Shown: positions 10,888 to 22,746 of the stretch, piece after piece
Numbering within the stretch: the stretch's first letter is position 1
How the letters are laid out: every line of letters starts with the position of its first letter
Assembly (NCBI GenBank): GCA_030035585.1
Contig: CM057464.1
Coordinates: 32,009,465-32,073,464 of the forward strand
DNA length: 64,000 nucleotides
Source of the DNA: Dugong dugon
Taxonomy: Eukaryota; Chordata; Mammalia; Sirenia; Dugongidae
Direction: 5' to 3'
Translations under genes and position numbers: made by a program
The notes under the pieces: generated by a model
Told to the model about the DNA's origin: nothing
Databases searched by the model: none
What the model saw: the letters and a program-made list of their open reading frames with translations, nothing else

Positions 10888-11085
10888 ACCTGTTGTTGTT
10901 GTGTGCCTTGGAGTCATTCTGACTCATAGCAACCCTATAGGACAGAGTGGAACTGTCCCACAGGGTTTCCAGGGCTGTTATCTTTGAGGAAGCAGATTGC
11001 CAGGTCTTCTCTCCTGTGGACAGGCTGGTGGGTTCGAATCACCAAACTTTTAGTTACTAGCCCAGTGCTTAACCACTGCACCACC
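10888..11085 (-). mobile_element. AfroSINE, 'gggagaaa' subtype, antisense
   Basis: Starts with ttgttgttgtgtgcc and ends at the antisense head gcaccacc. It directly abuts a second antisense copy at 11086. Confidence 0.88.
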
Positions 11086-11241
11086 AAAAACCCATTGCCG
11101 TCCTGTTGATTCCGACTCATAGTGACTCTTTAGGACAGAATAAAACTGCTCCATAGGGTTTCCAAGGAGCGACTGGTGGATTCAAACTGCTGACCTGTTG
11201 GTTAGCAGCCTAATGCTTAACCACTGCACCACCAGAGTACC
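11086..11241 (-). mobile_element. AfroSINE, short subtype, antisense
   Basis: From 'aaaaacccattgccgtcc' to 'caccaccagagtacc'. Same orientation as and adjacent to the copy before it. Confidence 0.9.
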
Positions 11242-11999
11242 TAAATCTTCCAAAAACAATTTTGGTAGAATGCCTACCTCAAACCAATCTATCAACCCCT
11301 CCCCTCCCTCCTGCATGCATGCAAAATGTCAGCTCTCTCACATTTCAACCTTCTTTACTCAAAAGGCAAGAAAGCATGGGGAAAAATCTGTATGTATTTT
11401 ATTTATTGCTGAAAACATCTAATTGCATTGTGTTTCCCACTTATCTTTTTTACCCTCAATTTCTACAGAAAGGGTGGTATTTTTGGAGTAAAATTTGTCA
11501 AAAAATGGACAATTGTATGAAACAAAAGTTCACCACTAGCCCACATACATCTTATAAAGTTTATTTCCAAGCACGAATGTAAGACTTCTGCTAAACCACT
11601 GAGTGATGGCAATAAAAGACCTCTCCGTGCTTGACAGTGATGTATACTAATATAATTGAAAATATAATGCTGTGGTTTTCAGATAAGAATGAGTAGAACC
11701 TTGGGTGTTCTTTAGAGTCATCAAGGGATAGCTGGAAAGAGGATATTTTGGAAGAATCACCCACTTCTAACACGAATGAGTCTAGTTATTTCCTCTTCTA
11801 CATACAGCACTATCATGATGTAAGATCACTTTGAAGAAGGCTCTGCTATAGCAAGAATAAAGACAGTGGTAACAAAACAGAAACAAACAAACAAACAAAA
11901 ATTCCTTGAAATTCACTGGCCTCATGGAGTAGTAAATCAGGTGTCATGAAAACTAAAGGGACTAAAAGAGAGATAAGAAAAATCTCTGTCTTACAGGAT
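11242..11999. other. Intergenic, no feature seen
   Basis: Unassigned AT-rich sequence with an (aaac)n patch near 11879-11900. The overlapping short frames have no recognisable product. Confidence 0.5.
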
Positions 12000-12004
12000 T
12001 CAGT

Positions 12005-12420
12005 GTGATGGATCACTTTTATATGATCTTTCTTGCCATGGTCATGTAACTCCCACCCAAGTGACTGGGTGGGACTATACAAATAAGGTAATTGTGACCC
12101 ACCAATGGGATTGTATAGCTTGTTAATAATGCAAATAAAGTTACTTCCATAATAAACCCCATAACTGTGAGGATGGTCTGTGAGTTCTGTGTGGCCATTG
12201 CAACAAACTGTTGAACTCAGCAGAGAAGTAGAGTGTGCCATGGGAGGGACAGTTGGTGTTGGAATTGTAAGAAGATTGGAGGGTGGAGGCATGTCTGACC
12301 TTCACCCCATAGGAATAAGCCTTGGGCTGTTGATCTTGATTCTCCTTCCCCCTTGTGAAGTTAGAGGAGGTCAGATGGCTTTGCCACGCCATTTTTACAC
12401 AGGAGTTTGCTCTTAGGGGG
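12005..12420 (+). repeat. Unclassified, possibly LTR-like segment
   Basis: It starts 'tgtgatggatcacttttata', carries AATAAA-type signals near 12134 and 12152, and has a non-unique look. I cannot match it to a family or show a target duplication, so this is tentative. Confidence 0.3.
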
Positions 12421-12453
12421 AAGAGAAATAAAGGGTTACATCAGTATGCAAAC

Positions 12454-12992
12454 TGTTGTTGCTAGGTGCTGTCAAGTCAGTTCTGACTCATAGTGACCTT
12501 ATGTATAACAGAACAAAACACTGCCCAGTCCTGTGCCATCCTCACAATCATTGCTATATTTGAGCCCATTGTTGCTGCCACTGTGTCAGTCCATCTCATT
12601 GAGGTTTTTTGCTGACTTTCTACTTTACTAAGCATGATTTCCTTCTCAGGAATTGGTCCCTCCTGATAATGTGTCCAAAGTAAGCGAGAAGAAGTCTCAC
12701 CCTCGCTTCTAAGGAGCATTCTGGCTGTACTTTTTCCAGGACAGATTTATCCATTCTTCTGGCAGTTCATGGTATATTTAATATTCTTTGCCAACACCAT
12801 AATTCAAATGCGCCGATTCTTTTTCAGTCTTCCTTTTTTATTGTCCAGCTTTTGCATGCATATGAGGTGATTGAAAATACCATGGCTTGGGTCAGGTATC
12901 TTTGCTTTTTAACACTTTAGAGAGGCTTTTTGCAACAGATTTGTACAATGCAATATGCTGTTTGATTTCTTGACTGCTGCTTCCATGGTGTT
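12454..12992 (-). mobile_element. RTE LINE 3' end, antisense
   Basis: The ttgttgctaggtgctgtcaa tail is followed by sequence parallel to 22747-23320. The minus frame gives 'KEIMLSKVESQQKTSMRWTD'. About 540 bp, 5'-truncated. Confidence 0.88.
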
Positions 12993-14240
12993 CATCTATG
13001 CTATATGCACAGTAGTATAATATATTGTAGAGAAAGGTCAGTGTAATAGGTGTTGCTAACCAAAGTGCTATGGTGAATCAAAGGACAGCTAAGAGACATC
13101 TGGGTATGAGAACAAGGAAGTTTTTCTGGAGTGTACAGGATTGTGATGGCTTTATAAGGGAGTTTTGAAGGCTAGATGGAATATTGATTAGCAAAAATGG
13201 AAAGACATCGTATCTTCCAATCCGCTTAGAATCATTTGATGGTATGGGAATCTCCTATATCTTGACATTGTGAGCAAAAGTAACCGAGATGTTAATACAT
13301 ATAATATTATAAGGAATCAGTAAATAATCAAGTTTGACCAAAACACAAGAAATGTTCATTTTTAAAAATATATTTAATACCTCTCATTATTATGCTCCCA
13401 TGATGTGCTACACACACTCCTGTAAGGTAATAATGGAAAAAAACTGGGGACGGCTGTTCATGCATTGTAGAGGATCATTTATGCCATTTGTGGAGTGTGT
13501 ACTTATTCTACTAGGCAACAGGAAATTTTAGTGCTTAACAGTGATATGTCTGGGGGCGGGGGGACGTCACAGGAGTACAGGATTGATAAGAAAATAAGAA
13601 GGGGTCCAGAAACAAGTTGGAAGATTATTATGACACTCTAAAAGAAAACCAAAGAGGGCTCTGCCAACAGGAAAGAAGGAAAGCAAGTGAGGCACATAGG
13701 AACATGATCAGGCCTTGACTATGTGAAGGGAATGAGGCAGATAGAAGAGTCAAAAGGAATTCACTAACTTGAGACTACATGAGCAAGTAAATGATGGTGA
13801 AGTTAGGAAAGAGAGTTTTTGTTCAAATGCATCTGAAATTGTTTTTCCTCTATTTCATTGACTTTGTACCAGAAATCATAAAAAATTTTAAGTTACTTTA
13901 GCAAATCACAGAATTGAATATGCTCAAGAGCCTCTGCTAGATGATACCATACACCAGAGCAAAAGCATTTGTACTATCCAGTAATATTAAGTTGTACGAC
14001 AGCTGTCTCTTTTAACACTTCAGTAGAACATCATTACAAAGCATAGTGGATTAATAAAAATGAACAACCCATTTATTTACAGAGCCAGTCCTAAACAAAA
14101 CTTCGAAAGCAATGTTCCTCTTAAACTTTTGTCCACTTTCTCTGAGTTTATCATTCCTTTCTTTTGAATCCACCCTCATGAACTATCTCTTCATGGTTTT
14201 ACTTTTAGCTGATGGTCAACTAACCAGTGCCTCTAACTGG
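12993..14240. other. Intergenic, unassigned
   Basis: AT-rich DNA with no supported gene. A G-run lies at 13553-13563. No repeat family recognised. Confidence 0.5.
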
Positions 14241-14249
14241 TTCATTCTG

Positions 14250-14337
14250 GTTAGAACCCCTGCTGAGAATATGCATTTTTAACAAGTTCCCCGGGGATGC
14301 TAATGCTACCAGTTAGGGACCAATTCTGAGAACCACT
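14250..14337 (+). repeat. MER5A-like fragment
   Basis: 'gcatttttaacaagttcccc' followed by 'gatgctaatgctaccag' and 'gagaaccact' is the 3' end of a MER5A-type hAT relic. Confidence 0.65.
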
Positions 14338-14562
14338 AGTAGAGCAGTGTTCTCAAAATTTACTATACCTATATACCTATATTTTGGATAAAAAAGTAAA
14401 TCAACTATTACTGTTTATAGTTTTGTTTTTTTAGGTTCATTCTAGTAAGCATACTGGGTCTAAAACCTATCCAAATGCAGTTTGTTTATGTTGAGAAAGA
14501 GAACAGGAAAGTGTCTGAATCTTATAACATTAACTATAAAACAGTTTAGCTACAATAGTTAA

Positions 14563-14750
14563 TAACCAGTTGCTGTCGAGTTGAACTGACTCATGGTGAC
14601 ACCAGGTACGTCCACAGGGTTTCCTATGTCTGGTTTTTCAAAAGCAGATCTCTAGGCCTTTCTTCCAAGGTTCCTCTGGATGGACTGGAACTTCCCAACC
14701 TTTCAGTTAGTAGCTGAGCACATTAATCATTTGCACCACCCAGGGACTCC
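14563..14750 (-). mobile_element. AfroSINE, long subtype, antisense
   Basis: From 'aaccagttgctgtcgagttg' to the antisense head 'cacccagggactcc'. Diverged older copy. Confidence 0.88.
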
Positions 14751-14777
14751 TAAAATGTGTATGTCTAGTCTAGTACT

Positions 14778-14998
14778 GGAGCCCTGGTGGCACAGTGGTT
14801 AAGAGCTCAGCTGCTAACCAAAAGTCAGCAATTCAAACCTCCCAGCCTCTCTGTGGGAGAAAGAAAGACCTGGCAATATGCTCTCATAAGATAATAGCCT
14901 TGGAAACCCTATGAGGCAGCTCTACTCTGTCATATAGGGTTGCTGTGAGTTGGAATTGACTCAACAGCAATGGGTTTGGTTTTTTTTTTTTTTTGGTT
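14778..14998 (+). mobile_element. AfroSINE, 'gggagaaa' subtype, with target duplication
   Basis: Full length, ending in ggtttggttt plus a T-run. Flanked by a 12-bp duplication tagtctagtact (14766-14777 and 14999-15010). Confidence 0.93.
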
Positions 14999-15049
14999 TA
15001 GTCTAGTACTATGCTATTGGTCACCTAGGATATATTTAGTTAATATCCC

Positions 15050-15240
15050 CTTTACTCAAGCACTGTTGTAGGGGCTTGGTTTATATCTATGAGCAAAGCA
15101 GGCACAGACAACTGCCTTCACAGAACTTACATTCTAGCTGAGGGAAGACAGCCCACAGTAAGCATGAAAACAAGTCATTATATAGTATGTTACCAGGTGA
15201 TCCATGCTATCAAAAAAAGAAATAGAAAAGCACGATAAAG
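15050..15240. repeat. Ancient mammalian repeat, L2-like
   Basis: 'cttcacagaacttacattct' followed by 'agctgagggaagacag' resembles a common ancient LINE2-type segment. Family and strand are uncertain. Confidence 0.35.
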
Positions 15241-15617
15241 GACTTAAGAGCTCAGATGAAGAGAGGGCAGACTAGGTATTGAGGGCAGCAACAGCTGAGT
15301 CAAATCCTGCAGACTTGTGCTCTCCTACACGCCATGTCCAAGCTTTGTCCTGTCTGGCTGGATTTCTTTTCTGCGTTTAACTCCAAAAATATTTTTCTCT
15401 GAGCCCCTAAGATTGATGTGTGTTCTTCAACCTGATGCAAACATGAATATTCTGAACATTCTGCCTCTCCTTGGTCGATGTGAAAGATTTTATGAATTTT
15501 GGTGTAAATACTTCCCAAACTAAGTACCTTTTTATGCAGCAAATTTTGAAAATCTTCGGTTGCCTAAAACAGCGATTTCCAAACTATTTTGATTTTAAAC
15601 CCCAATCAGTACCCAAA

Positions 15618-15816
15618 GGAGCCTTGATGGCACAGTGGTTAAATGCTCGGCTGTTAATAGAAAGGTTGGCAATTCAGACCCACTAGCCGCTCTGCAAGAG
15701 AAAGATGTGGCAGTCTGCTTCCGGAAAGATTTACAGCCTTGGAAACCATATAGGGCAGTTCTACTCTGTCCTATAGGGTAGCTATGAGTCAGAATTGACT
15801 CGATGGTAATGGGCAT
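15618..15816 (+). mobile_element. AfroSINE, 'gggagaaa' subtype, with target duplication
   Basis: Full-length copy between 11-bp near-duplicates cagtacccaaa (15607-15617) and cagcacccaaa (15817-15827). Confidence 0.93.
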
Positions 15817-16636
15817 CAGCACCCAAAGTTATATTAATTTTTAAATTTTACACATGCATTTCTATTCTAATATATTATAGCATTTCAAATATACACAAAC
15901 TATAAATGAAAGTACAATGAAATAAAAATTAATACAATAGAAATTCTGATATTTTCTTACCAAAGAGATAAGAACTCCCACTTTTAATGCCACTGGACTA
16001 ATGGGTTCTATATGCACACACGTTTATACCACAGTTGTTTAACTATTATAATAAAATAATTTATCTTACGTAAAATTCAAATCAAGGCTCTCAGAATGCC
16101 ACAAGGGGCTGGGAATAAAATTATATGTGAATATCTGTCTTCATATGCGTATGTAAAATTTGTAAGCTCAGTTAAATAATCGCTTTTATTATTCCATCAT
16201 CAATTCATCTCCTGCTATATAATAATCCAAATTTTACACTGGATTCCTTTCCTTTAAGGGTTTAAATATTAAGGCATGCTGAATGCAAAGGAATGAGCTA
16301 CAAAAATAAACAAAACTTAGTATGGTTATTATTACACATACTCACTTCTGTAGAGAATTATGAAGAAATACAAGAGACTTAAATTTGGAAGAAACGCAAA
16401 GGGTACTCACTCAGAGATGGATATGTAGGTAGTCTGGAGTGCTTTCTCAGCTTCCTATGGCTTGCAGAACAAGAGGGCCCTGCGATTTCCATCTCCTCTC
16501 TGCTGTAGAGACATTTTCACTTTCTTCCAGATCTTCCTTCATTAAAATGTCTTCTTTCGTTTTAAAACAGACCCTGGATGGCTGGCTAGACCTGTTTCTC
16601 CCTGTCCTTCACTGCTAAATATTATTTTCAAAAAAA
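15817..16636. other. Intergenic, no feature seen
   Basis: AT-rich sequence without a recognisable gene or repeat. Confidence 0.5.
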
Positions 16637-16836
16637 AGTTGCCTTCCTTCTGACTCAGATTCAAGGTGACCGCATACGTGCCAGAGTAGATCCATGCTCC
16701 ACAAGGGTTTCAATGGCTGATTTTTTCAGAAGTAAATTGCCAGGCCTTTCCTCCGAGGCTCTTCTAGGTGGCCCCCAACAGCCAATCTTTTGGTTAGTAG
16801 CTGAGCATGTTAACCATTGGCACCACCTGGATACTA
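16637..16836 (-). mobile_element. AfroSINE, long subtype, antisense
   Basis: From 'aagttgccttccttctgact' to 'caccacctggatac', with the middle block 'ttgccaggcctttcctccga'. Confidence 0.88.
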
Positions 16837-17307
16837 AATACAGCTATAAACCCTAAAAACAGCAAGAGGCAACCAAAGGAGATCTCTGATAGTCGCTTAA
16901 AAGGCAAACTGGTCTATGATCCTGCTGTAACAGATTCATGGGATGGTAAATCAAATATAACAGGAAGAAGGAGTCATGGAAACCATGAAAACTAACCAGG
17001 TTAATTATACTCAACAGTTCCCAGAGGCAGGGAGACACAGCATGCCATGGTGCAGAGCTAGACAGGGGTTGCATTCGGGGACAAATTAACGAGCTGGAAT
17101 TGAATGAGGAGGCTTATGTATGGCAAGCAGGTCACGGTTAACTAGGTTTCCTGGGCTTGGGGTGGGGGTTAGGTATTTTGAAAAATTCGGTGGGCTCTGG
17201 GCCATAGGGGCTGTCCCTGTTGTTGGGTACCTGTGTGTGGTGGGGTGGGGGGGTGGGAGGAAGGGGAACTGACCGGCCTCCAGCCAAGTTCTCAAAGCTT
17301 TTTAAGA
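16837..17307. other. Intergenic, GC-richer
   Basis: No gene recognised. A G-rich patch (17160-17270) includes several GGGG runs. Confidence 0.45.
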
Positions 17308-17476
17308 CCAAAAAAAAAAAAAAACCCATTGTCTAGAGTTGATTTTGATTCAGAGTGACCCTATAGGACAGAGTAGAACTACCCCCATAGAGTTTCCAAG
17401 GAGCAGCTGGTGGATTTGAACTGGAGACCTTTTGGTTAGCAGCCAAGCTCTTAACCACCAGGCCACCAGGGCGCCA
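17308..17476 (-). mobile_element. AfroSINE, short subtype, antisense
   Basis: It begins with an A-run followed by cccattgtctagagttg and ends 'ccaccagggcgcc'. Full length. Confidence 0.9.
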
Positions 17477-18067
17477 AATTATAATTAAGAAATTATATTG
17501 CAGGCCCCAGGACTGGAGGAACTACACTTCGGCATGGCATTTTAAATCCCACCACCCAACATAAAGAAAGTGACCAAGGCCTGGCATTTTCTAGCCCCTA
17601 ACCTACGTACGGCCAGCAGGCAGCACAGGTTGTGCCTTTCCTACCACAGAACAAGCGGAAGCCGCTCAGAAAATACCAGGTGAGCTCGGAAGAATTGGCA
17701 AAGGGGATTGATCAGGAGCCTGCTAACAATATGCCCTTTATGGCAGAGAGACACTGACTCAGTCCGCCCTTCTCTCTTAACCCTTCCCTGAGGAGAGCCA
17801 CCCAGACGGCACCAGCTAGAGAGACCACAGCAAGCGGATGCCTCTTTGTCTCCGTGGTTCTGTCTCTTCTCCAGAGGGCGCCTGTGATGTGCCCCCACCA
17901 CAACAAGCAAACCTGAAACTCCCTTCCATAGTGGGCACACCAGGGTGGGCAGGCAGAACCAGCAGGAGAGAACCAGCCACAGCTGGTCTCGTATGCTTAC
18001 CAGACAGTATCACCTGGCTTCCTTTTCCTCTGGCTTTCACTTGAGTTTGGCCAACAGTAGGCACTGG
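17477..18067. other. GC-richer unassigned segment
   Basis: Base composition is clearly more GC-rich than the neighbours. The minus strand has overlapping open frames of 100 codons or less, but no splice-consistent exon or known protein is visible. The texture suggests an old retroelement; no name can be supported. Confidence 0.35.
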
Positions 18068-18272
18068 CAGGAGACTCCGGGTGATGCAAATGGCTAACAT
18101 ACTTTCCCTTCTGACCAAAAGGTTAGAGGTTCAAGTTCACCCAGAGGTGCCTCATTAGAAAGCCCTGATGACCTGCTTCCAAAAATCAGCCACTGAAAAC
18201 CTTATGGAGCACAGTTCTGCTCTGACACACAAGGAGTCACCATGAGTCGAAACTGACTCAGGCTTTTTTTTT
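18068..18272 (+). mobile_element. AfroSINE, long subtype
   Basis: 'ggagactccgggtgatgca' to 'gagtcgaaactgactcagg' and a T-run. Head and tail both present. Confidence 0.88.
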
Positions 18273-18346
18273 TTACTCTGATATGCATTGACTGGAGGAC
18301 AACTGGTGGTAGCTTCGGCACTAACAAGGCATTGGAAAGTCAGAGG

Positions 18347-18492
18347 AGTATCAGAGTAGAACTGTGCTCCATAAGGTTTTCAATGACTGATTTTTCAGAA
18401 GGGGATCACCAGGCCTTTCTTCCAAGGTGCCTCTGGGTGGACTTGAACCTCCAGCCTTTTGATTAGCAGATAAGCTCATTAAGCTTTTGCAC
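18347..18492 (-). mobile_element. AfroSINE, long subtype, antisense, tail missing
   Basis: It begins inside the body (cagagtagaactgtgctcca) and runs to the antisense head gcttttgcac. The 3' tail is absent. Confidence 0.82.
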
Positions 18493-18604
18493 AAAAAAGA
18501 TTAGTGTATTTATTCTGTCCCCTGACTTCCTTGTTGCTGAGAAGCCACTGGGTTTCCCCACTAAAATTCAGTGGTCTGGTCTCATGGCCCTCTCCTACAA
18601 CTAT

Positions 18605-18763
18605 AAAACCAAAACCAAACCCGTTGCCATTGAGTCAATCCTGACTCATAGCGACCCTATAGGACAGGGTAGAACTGCCCGATAGAGTTTCCAAGGAGCG
18701 CCTGGTGGATCCGAACTTCTAACCTTTTGGTTAGCAGCCATAGCTCTTAACCACTACACCACC
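18605..18763 (-). mobile_element. AfroSINE, short subtype, antisense
   Basis: 'aaaccaaaaccaaacccgtt' to 'ccactacaccacca'. Full-length short subtype. Confidence 0.9.
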
Positions 18764-18970
18764 AGTCTTTCCTCTGCAACCGTAGTTAGCTACAAATCTC
18801 TCTACAAATTCCAATATCCACTCTTTCCCTTTGTCTCTGAAGGCCTAGGGTTGTTAACCTCTCCCTGTTCTTGCTGCTCCCAAAAATCTCTGCCATTTTG
18901 TGTGGGCTATAACTCTGACCACAACTTCTAACTAGCTCCTTCATTAATTTCTCCCTATGTTCCTCACCAC

Positions 18971-19111
18971 CCAGCAGCTCTATGGGAGAAAGACCTGGCA
19001 ATCTGCTCCCATAAAGATTACAACCTAAAAAATCCTATGGGGCAGTTCAGTTCTGTCACATGGGGTCACTACGAGTCAAAAATCAACTCAACAGCACACA
19101 ACAACAACAAC
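18971..19111 (+). mobile_element. AfroSINE fragment, 'gggagaaa' subtype
   Basis: The head is missing. It starts at 'cagcagctctatgggagaaa' and ends cagcacacaacaacaacaac. Confidence 0.85.
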
Positions 19112-19269
19112 CTGTTTCTCATTGGAGTGTGCCATACTGTTTTCAGACAAAAAATTAGGTGGCTACAGAGCTACTAAAGGAAGATGGTCCCTCAGTAGAG
19201 TGCCTGAAGTAGGATGATGATATCTTTCTTTCTGCCTCCAAAATCATAAATATAGAAATATCTGCAGGT

Positions 19270-19442
19270 GAGCCCTTGGTGGCACAGTGGTTAAGAGCTA
19301 CAGTGACCTATGGCTGCTAACCAAAAAAAGGCTGGCAGTTCAAAACCACCAGCTGCTTCTTGGAAACCCTATGCAGCAGTTCTATTCTGTCCAATAGGGT
19401 TGCTGTGAGTCAGAATCAACTCAACAGCAACAGATAACAACA
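19270..19442 (+). mobile_element. AfroSINE, short subtype
   Basis: 'gagcccttggtggcacagtg' to 'gcaacagataacaaca', with a small internal insertion near 19304-19315. Confidence 0.9.
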
Positions 19443-19599
19443 GGTGCTACACGATCAGGTAATAATAATTGTAGGAAAAAAGGGGAATTATTTGGATTTT
19501 CTTTTTACAGAATTTTCTAGCTATTTTAGCCAATACCTTTGGCATAAAAGTGGTACTTCTTACAAGATGGGATACATTAGGTATTTAGAGAAGGAGGAA

Positions 19600-19762
19600 T
19601 CTTGGAAATGAACTTGCTACTCTTCCCAATTTAGAGACAGATAAATAAATCCAAGAATGATTAAGTCACTTATCTAAACTCATAAAACTAGAAGGCAGAA
19701 GTAGAAACAGAAACTAGGTTTCCTAATTTCAACCCAATGCTAATCCTAATAACTTGCTCTCT
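19600..19762 (-). repeat. MIR-like relic
   Basis: 'gattaagtcacttatctaaa' and 'actagaaggcagaagtag' fit an antisense MIR core, strongly diverged. Confidence 0.4.
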
Positions 19763-20030
19763 TCAAAACTATTTTTCAAGTAAATACAGTTTTCAGCATG
19801 CACAACTACTAATCTTGCTCTCTTCATGAAATCTATGTGCCTGATATATAAACATGCTCTGAGCATATGTGACATGCACACTAGATAACTTAGGAGGGCA
19901 TGAGAAATAGTTCTAGATGTTTTGCTATAATTGAATAACTGAGCAAATAAATGTCATACCCTAAGTAGCCTGAAAATAATTCAGTTATAGATATTGATCA
20001 AAAATGTCACATTTTGCCATGGTTACCTAA

Positions 20031-20235
20031 CATCCAGTTGTCACTGAGTCAGTTCCGACTCATGGCAACCCCATGCATGCAGAGTAGAACTGTGCTCCAT
20101 AGGGTTTTCATGGCTCTGACCTTTCTGAAGCAGATTGCCAGGCCATTCTACCAAGGTGCCTCTGGGTGGGTTTGAACTGCCAACCTTTCTGTTAGTAGTC
20201 CAGCACTTAAATGTTTGCACCACCCAAGAACTCCT
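20031..20235 (-). mobile_element. AfroSINE 1 of a serial trio, antisense, long subtype
   Basis: 'catccagttgtcactgagtc' to the antisense head 'cacccaagaactcct'. Preceded by catggttacctaa (20018-20030) and followed by catggttatcca (20236-20247). Confidence 0.92.
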
Positions 20236-20247
20236 CATGGTTATCCA

Positions 20248-20430
20248 TTGTTGCTGTGTGCCATCGAGTTGATTTCGACTTATAGCAACCCCATATGACA
20301 ACAGAACTGCCCCATAGGGTTTCCTAGGCTATAATCTTTATGGGAGCAGATCTATAGGTCTTTTTTCTCACAGAGTAGCTGGTGGGTTTAAGCAGCTGAG
20401 CATTTAACCATCATGACACCAGGGCTCCTT
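20248..20430 (-). mobile_element. AfroSINE 2 of a serial trio, antisense, 'gggagaaa' subtype
   Basis: 'ttgttgctgtgtgccatcga' to 'gacaccagggctcctt'. It lies between two copies of the catggttacctaa target. Confidence 0.92.
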
Positions 20431-20443
20431 CATGGTTACCTAA

Positions 20444-20608
20444 ACCAAAAACCAAACCCATTGCTGTTGAGTCAATTCCAACTCATAGCAACACTACAGG
20501 ACAGAGTAGAACTACCCCATAGGATTTCCAAGGAGCCACTGATAGATTCAAACTGCCAACCTTTTGGTTAGCAGCTGAGCTCTTAACCTCTGTGCCACCA
20601 GGGCTCCC
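20444..20608 (-). mobile_element. AfroSINE 3 of a serial trio, antisense, short subtype
   Basis: 'ccaaaaaccaaacccattgc' to 'gccaccagggctcccc', followed by a diverged target copy ctgtggctaccta (20609-20621). Confidence 0.92.
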
Positions 20609-20621
20609 CTGTGGCTACCTA

Positions 20622-22142
20622 GGGCCCAGCAAATAACATCGTTTGGAAATTTAAAAAAAAAAAAAAACTGAATAGCTATCTCAAAACAATTCTCATTAAT
20701 TGTATTCATGTTTGTATTCAATACATCCCTGTGCTATAGTCACCAAATAAATTTTTCTGCATGACCACTAGGTTTCCATAGAGCCTTAAATTTCAGTGTT
20801 TCATGAAAGTCCCTGAGACTACTAATCGGTCCCCTCTTAGGCTACACAATTACCAGCATAGCTTCTTCAGGCAGGCTTCTGTATCATCCATGAGCTCGGC
20901 CAAATATCACATACCATATGTCAATATTTCTGCTTATATGTCCTAAATGTATTTCAAACCATTTTTATTTGGAAGCTGAAGTAACTATCAGACAATATTC
21001 CGGAAATATCTCCTTTCCTCTGGGCTTTATGCCCGTGTTTATAGATGTCCCTCCATGATTGAACATAGAGGGGGAAATGTACTTTTTATGGTAGTAATCC
21101 CCCCCCCCCCCCACACACACACACACGCACACACTTATTCAGCTGGGAAGAGGAAATGGAAAAATACGAGCAATGGAGTTGAACATACCATAAACTACAT
21201 CTATTTTTGGCAGGCAGTAGATCTCTGAACTGTCTTTACACTGGTGTCGGGCAAGTTCACTGCTTCCGTTTGCTTTTTACTTAGGCTAGGATTCCATGTA
21301 GTATAGTTCTCTAAAGTGACAGCAAAGTGCACAACGACAATATAGAGAATAAACCGGATGCCAATAGCAGAGTGAACCAAACTAATCAGTTAATATTGTT
21401 ATAATTTTTCAGTCTTTCGTTGTGGGACTAAGTTTGCCTTGAGTGAAATCTCATAGATTTTGAAATCCCACATACCATCTCAATCTGAGAAGCCGAAGCA
21501 TTCCACGAACATTTTGGGGCCACTGAGCTGCAGCTCTGAGTGGAGGGTGTTTTTAAGAAGAAAAGGGAGGTAACTCTGAGAAGTTCTTGGCTCCTAAAAA
21601 CAGATGTGTGAACGAAAGCTAAATAAAATCATTCAGACATTGTAAAATACCTATTTGGTATCATGAAAACAAAATAGCCATATTGTTTACTCAGTCATCA
21701 ACTTTAGAATAATTCAAATAAATTGGAAAATAGTGAATAGAAGACAGGTAGTTTTTACTGAAATCACATCCCTGGAGGCCTAAAGAGGAGGGTGCTATGG
21801 GAAGGCAGGGGTGCAGAAAAAAGACAGGAGGTACAAAAGAGAAATCTCATCCGCTTCAGAGGCTGGACTACAGCCTGAGCTCTAGCGAGAAGAGAAACTC
21901 GCCTCTTTTGCTTACTTCTTCCAAACCAATTTGGGCCCAGAATATGGGGAACAACATTAGCACAACTTTTCAGTCTGAAGAATGGTTAAATAAACGTCTG
22001 TGAACCAACGTTTGAACTTTAACAACCATGTCAAGCACTGCTTCTACAGTAAACAAGTTCAAAATTGTTTACAAACTGTCCCTAAGTAATAGACTTCCTA
22101 TAAACAGGCAAACAAAAATTTTCCCAGAAACGAATTCTCTTA
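20622..22142. other. Intergenic, mostly unassigned
   Basis: No gene or dispersed repeat recognised apart from the C/CA microsatellite near 21.1 kb. The short frame at 21797-22003 has no recognisable product. Confidence 0.5.
21099..21135. repeat. Poly(C) plus (CA)n microsatellite
   Basis: Fourteen consecutive C followed by an interrupted CA array. Length is likely unstable. Confidence 0.95.
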
Positions 22143-22316
22143 TGCTGCTTGTTGATTCTCAACTCACAGACACCCCATGTGTTACAGGTAGAGCTGCCCC
22201 ACAGGATTTTCTTAGCTGTAATCTTTACAAAGGCAGATCGTCAGACCTTTCTCCCGCCGAGCCACAACCTTTCAGCTGGCAGCCAAGTTCTTAAACTTTG
22301 TGCCCCCAGGACTCCT
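22143..22316 (-). mobile_element. AfroSINE, 'gggagaaa' subtype, antisense, diverged
   Basis: 'gctgcttgttgattctcaac' to 'gcccccaggactcc'. Older copy with many substitutions. Confidence 0.82.
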
Positions 22317-22746
22317 TACATCTTGTGCTTTGGAAAACCTATAGAAAGAGACAAGTTAAAATTTAAAATTAATTTCTTCTAATCCAGTAAATCACATACT
22401 TTGGATAAAATAAATTTGATCCTATATAGTGATGCTTTGACAAAACTCTTTATACCACATATCAGTTTAATCTCCACTATTCAATAACACCATGTACAGA
22501 ATTCCATTTGAGTTTAATTTGTTAATTTGTTTGTTGGTAGTTACGGAGGCTGGAGAACTGACGCTTGAAAAATAAATCATTTAAATCAGTTATTCACTTA
22601 AAGTATGATTATCTCTTCTAATTTTAATGATATATGTTTATGTCTTCTAATTTTAATGATAGAGTTCCTTTGTATCATAATAACAATAAAATCACTGAAT
22701 ATCTGGTTTCTCAATTTAAAAGTATTTAAAATAAATGAGAATGAAT
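22317..22746. other. Intergenic, no feature seen
   Basis: AT-rich spacer up to the 3' tail of the large RTE element. Confidence 0.5.

Noticed and set aside
11846-12292. A 148-codon minus-strand frame, possible gene
   Set aside because: No recognisable domain, no splice context, and it overlaps a repeat-like segment.
17641-18118. Overlapping minus-strand frames in GC-richer DNA as a gene
   Set aside because: Three overlapping frames of similar length with no domain and no splice sites fit base composition, not coding.
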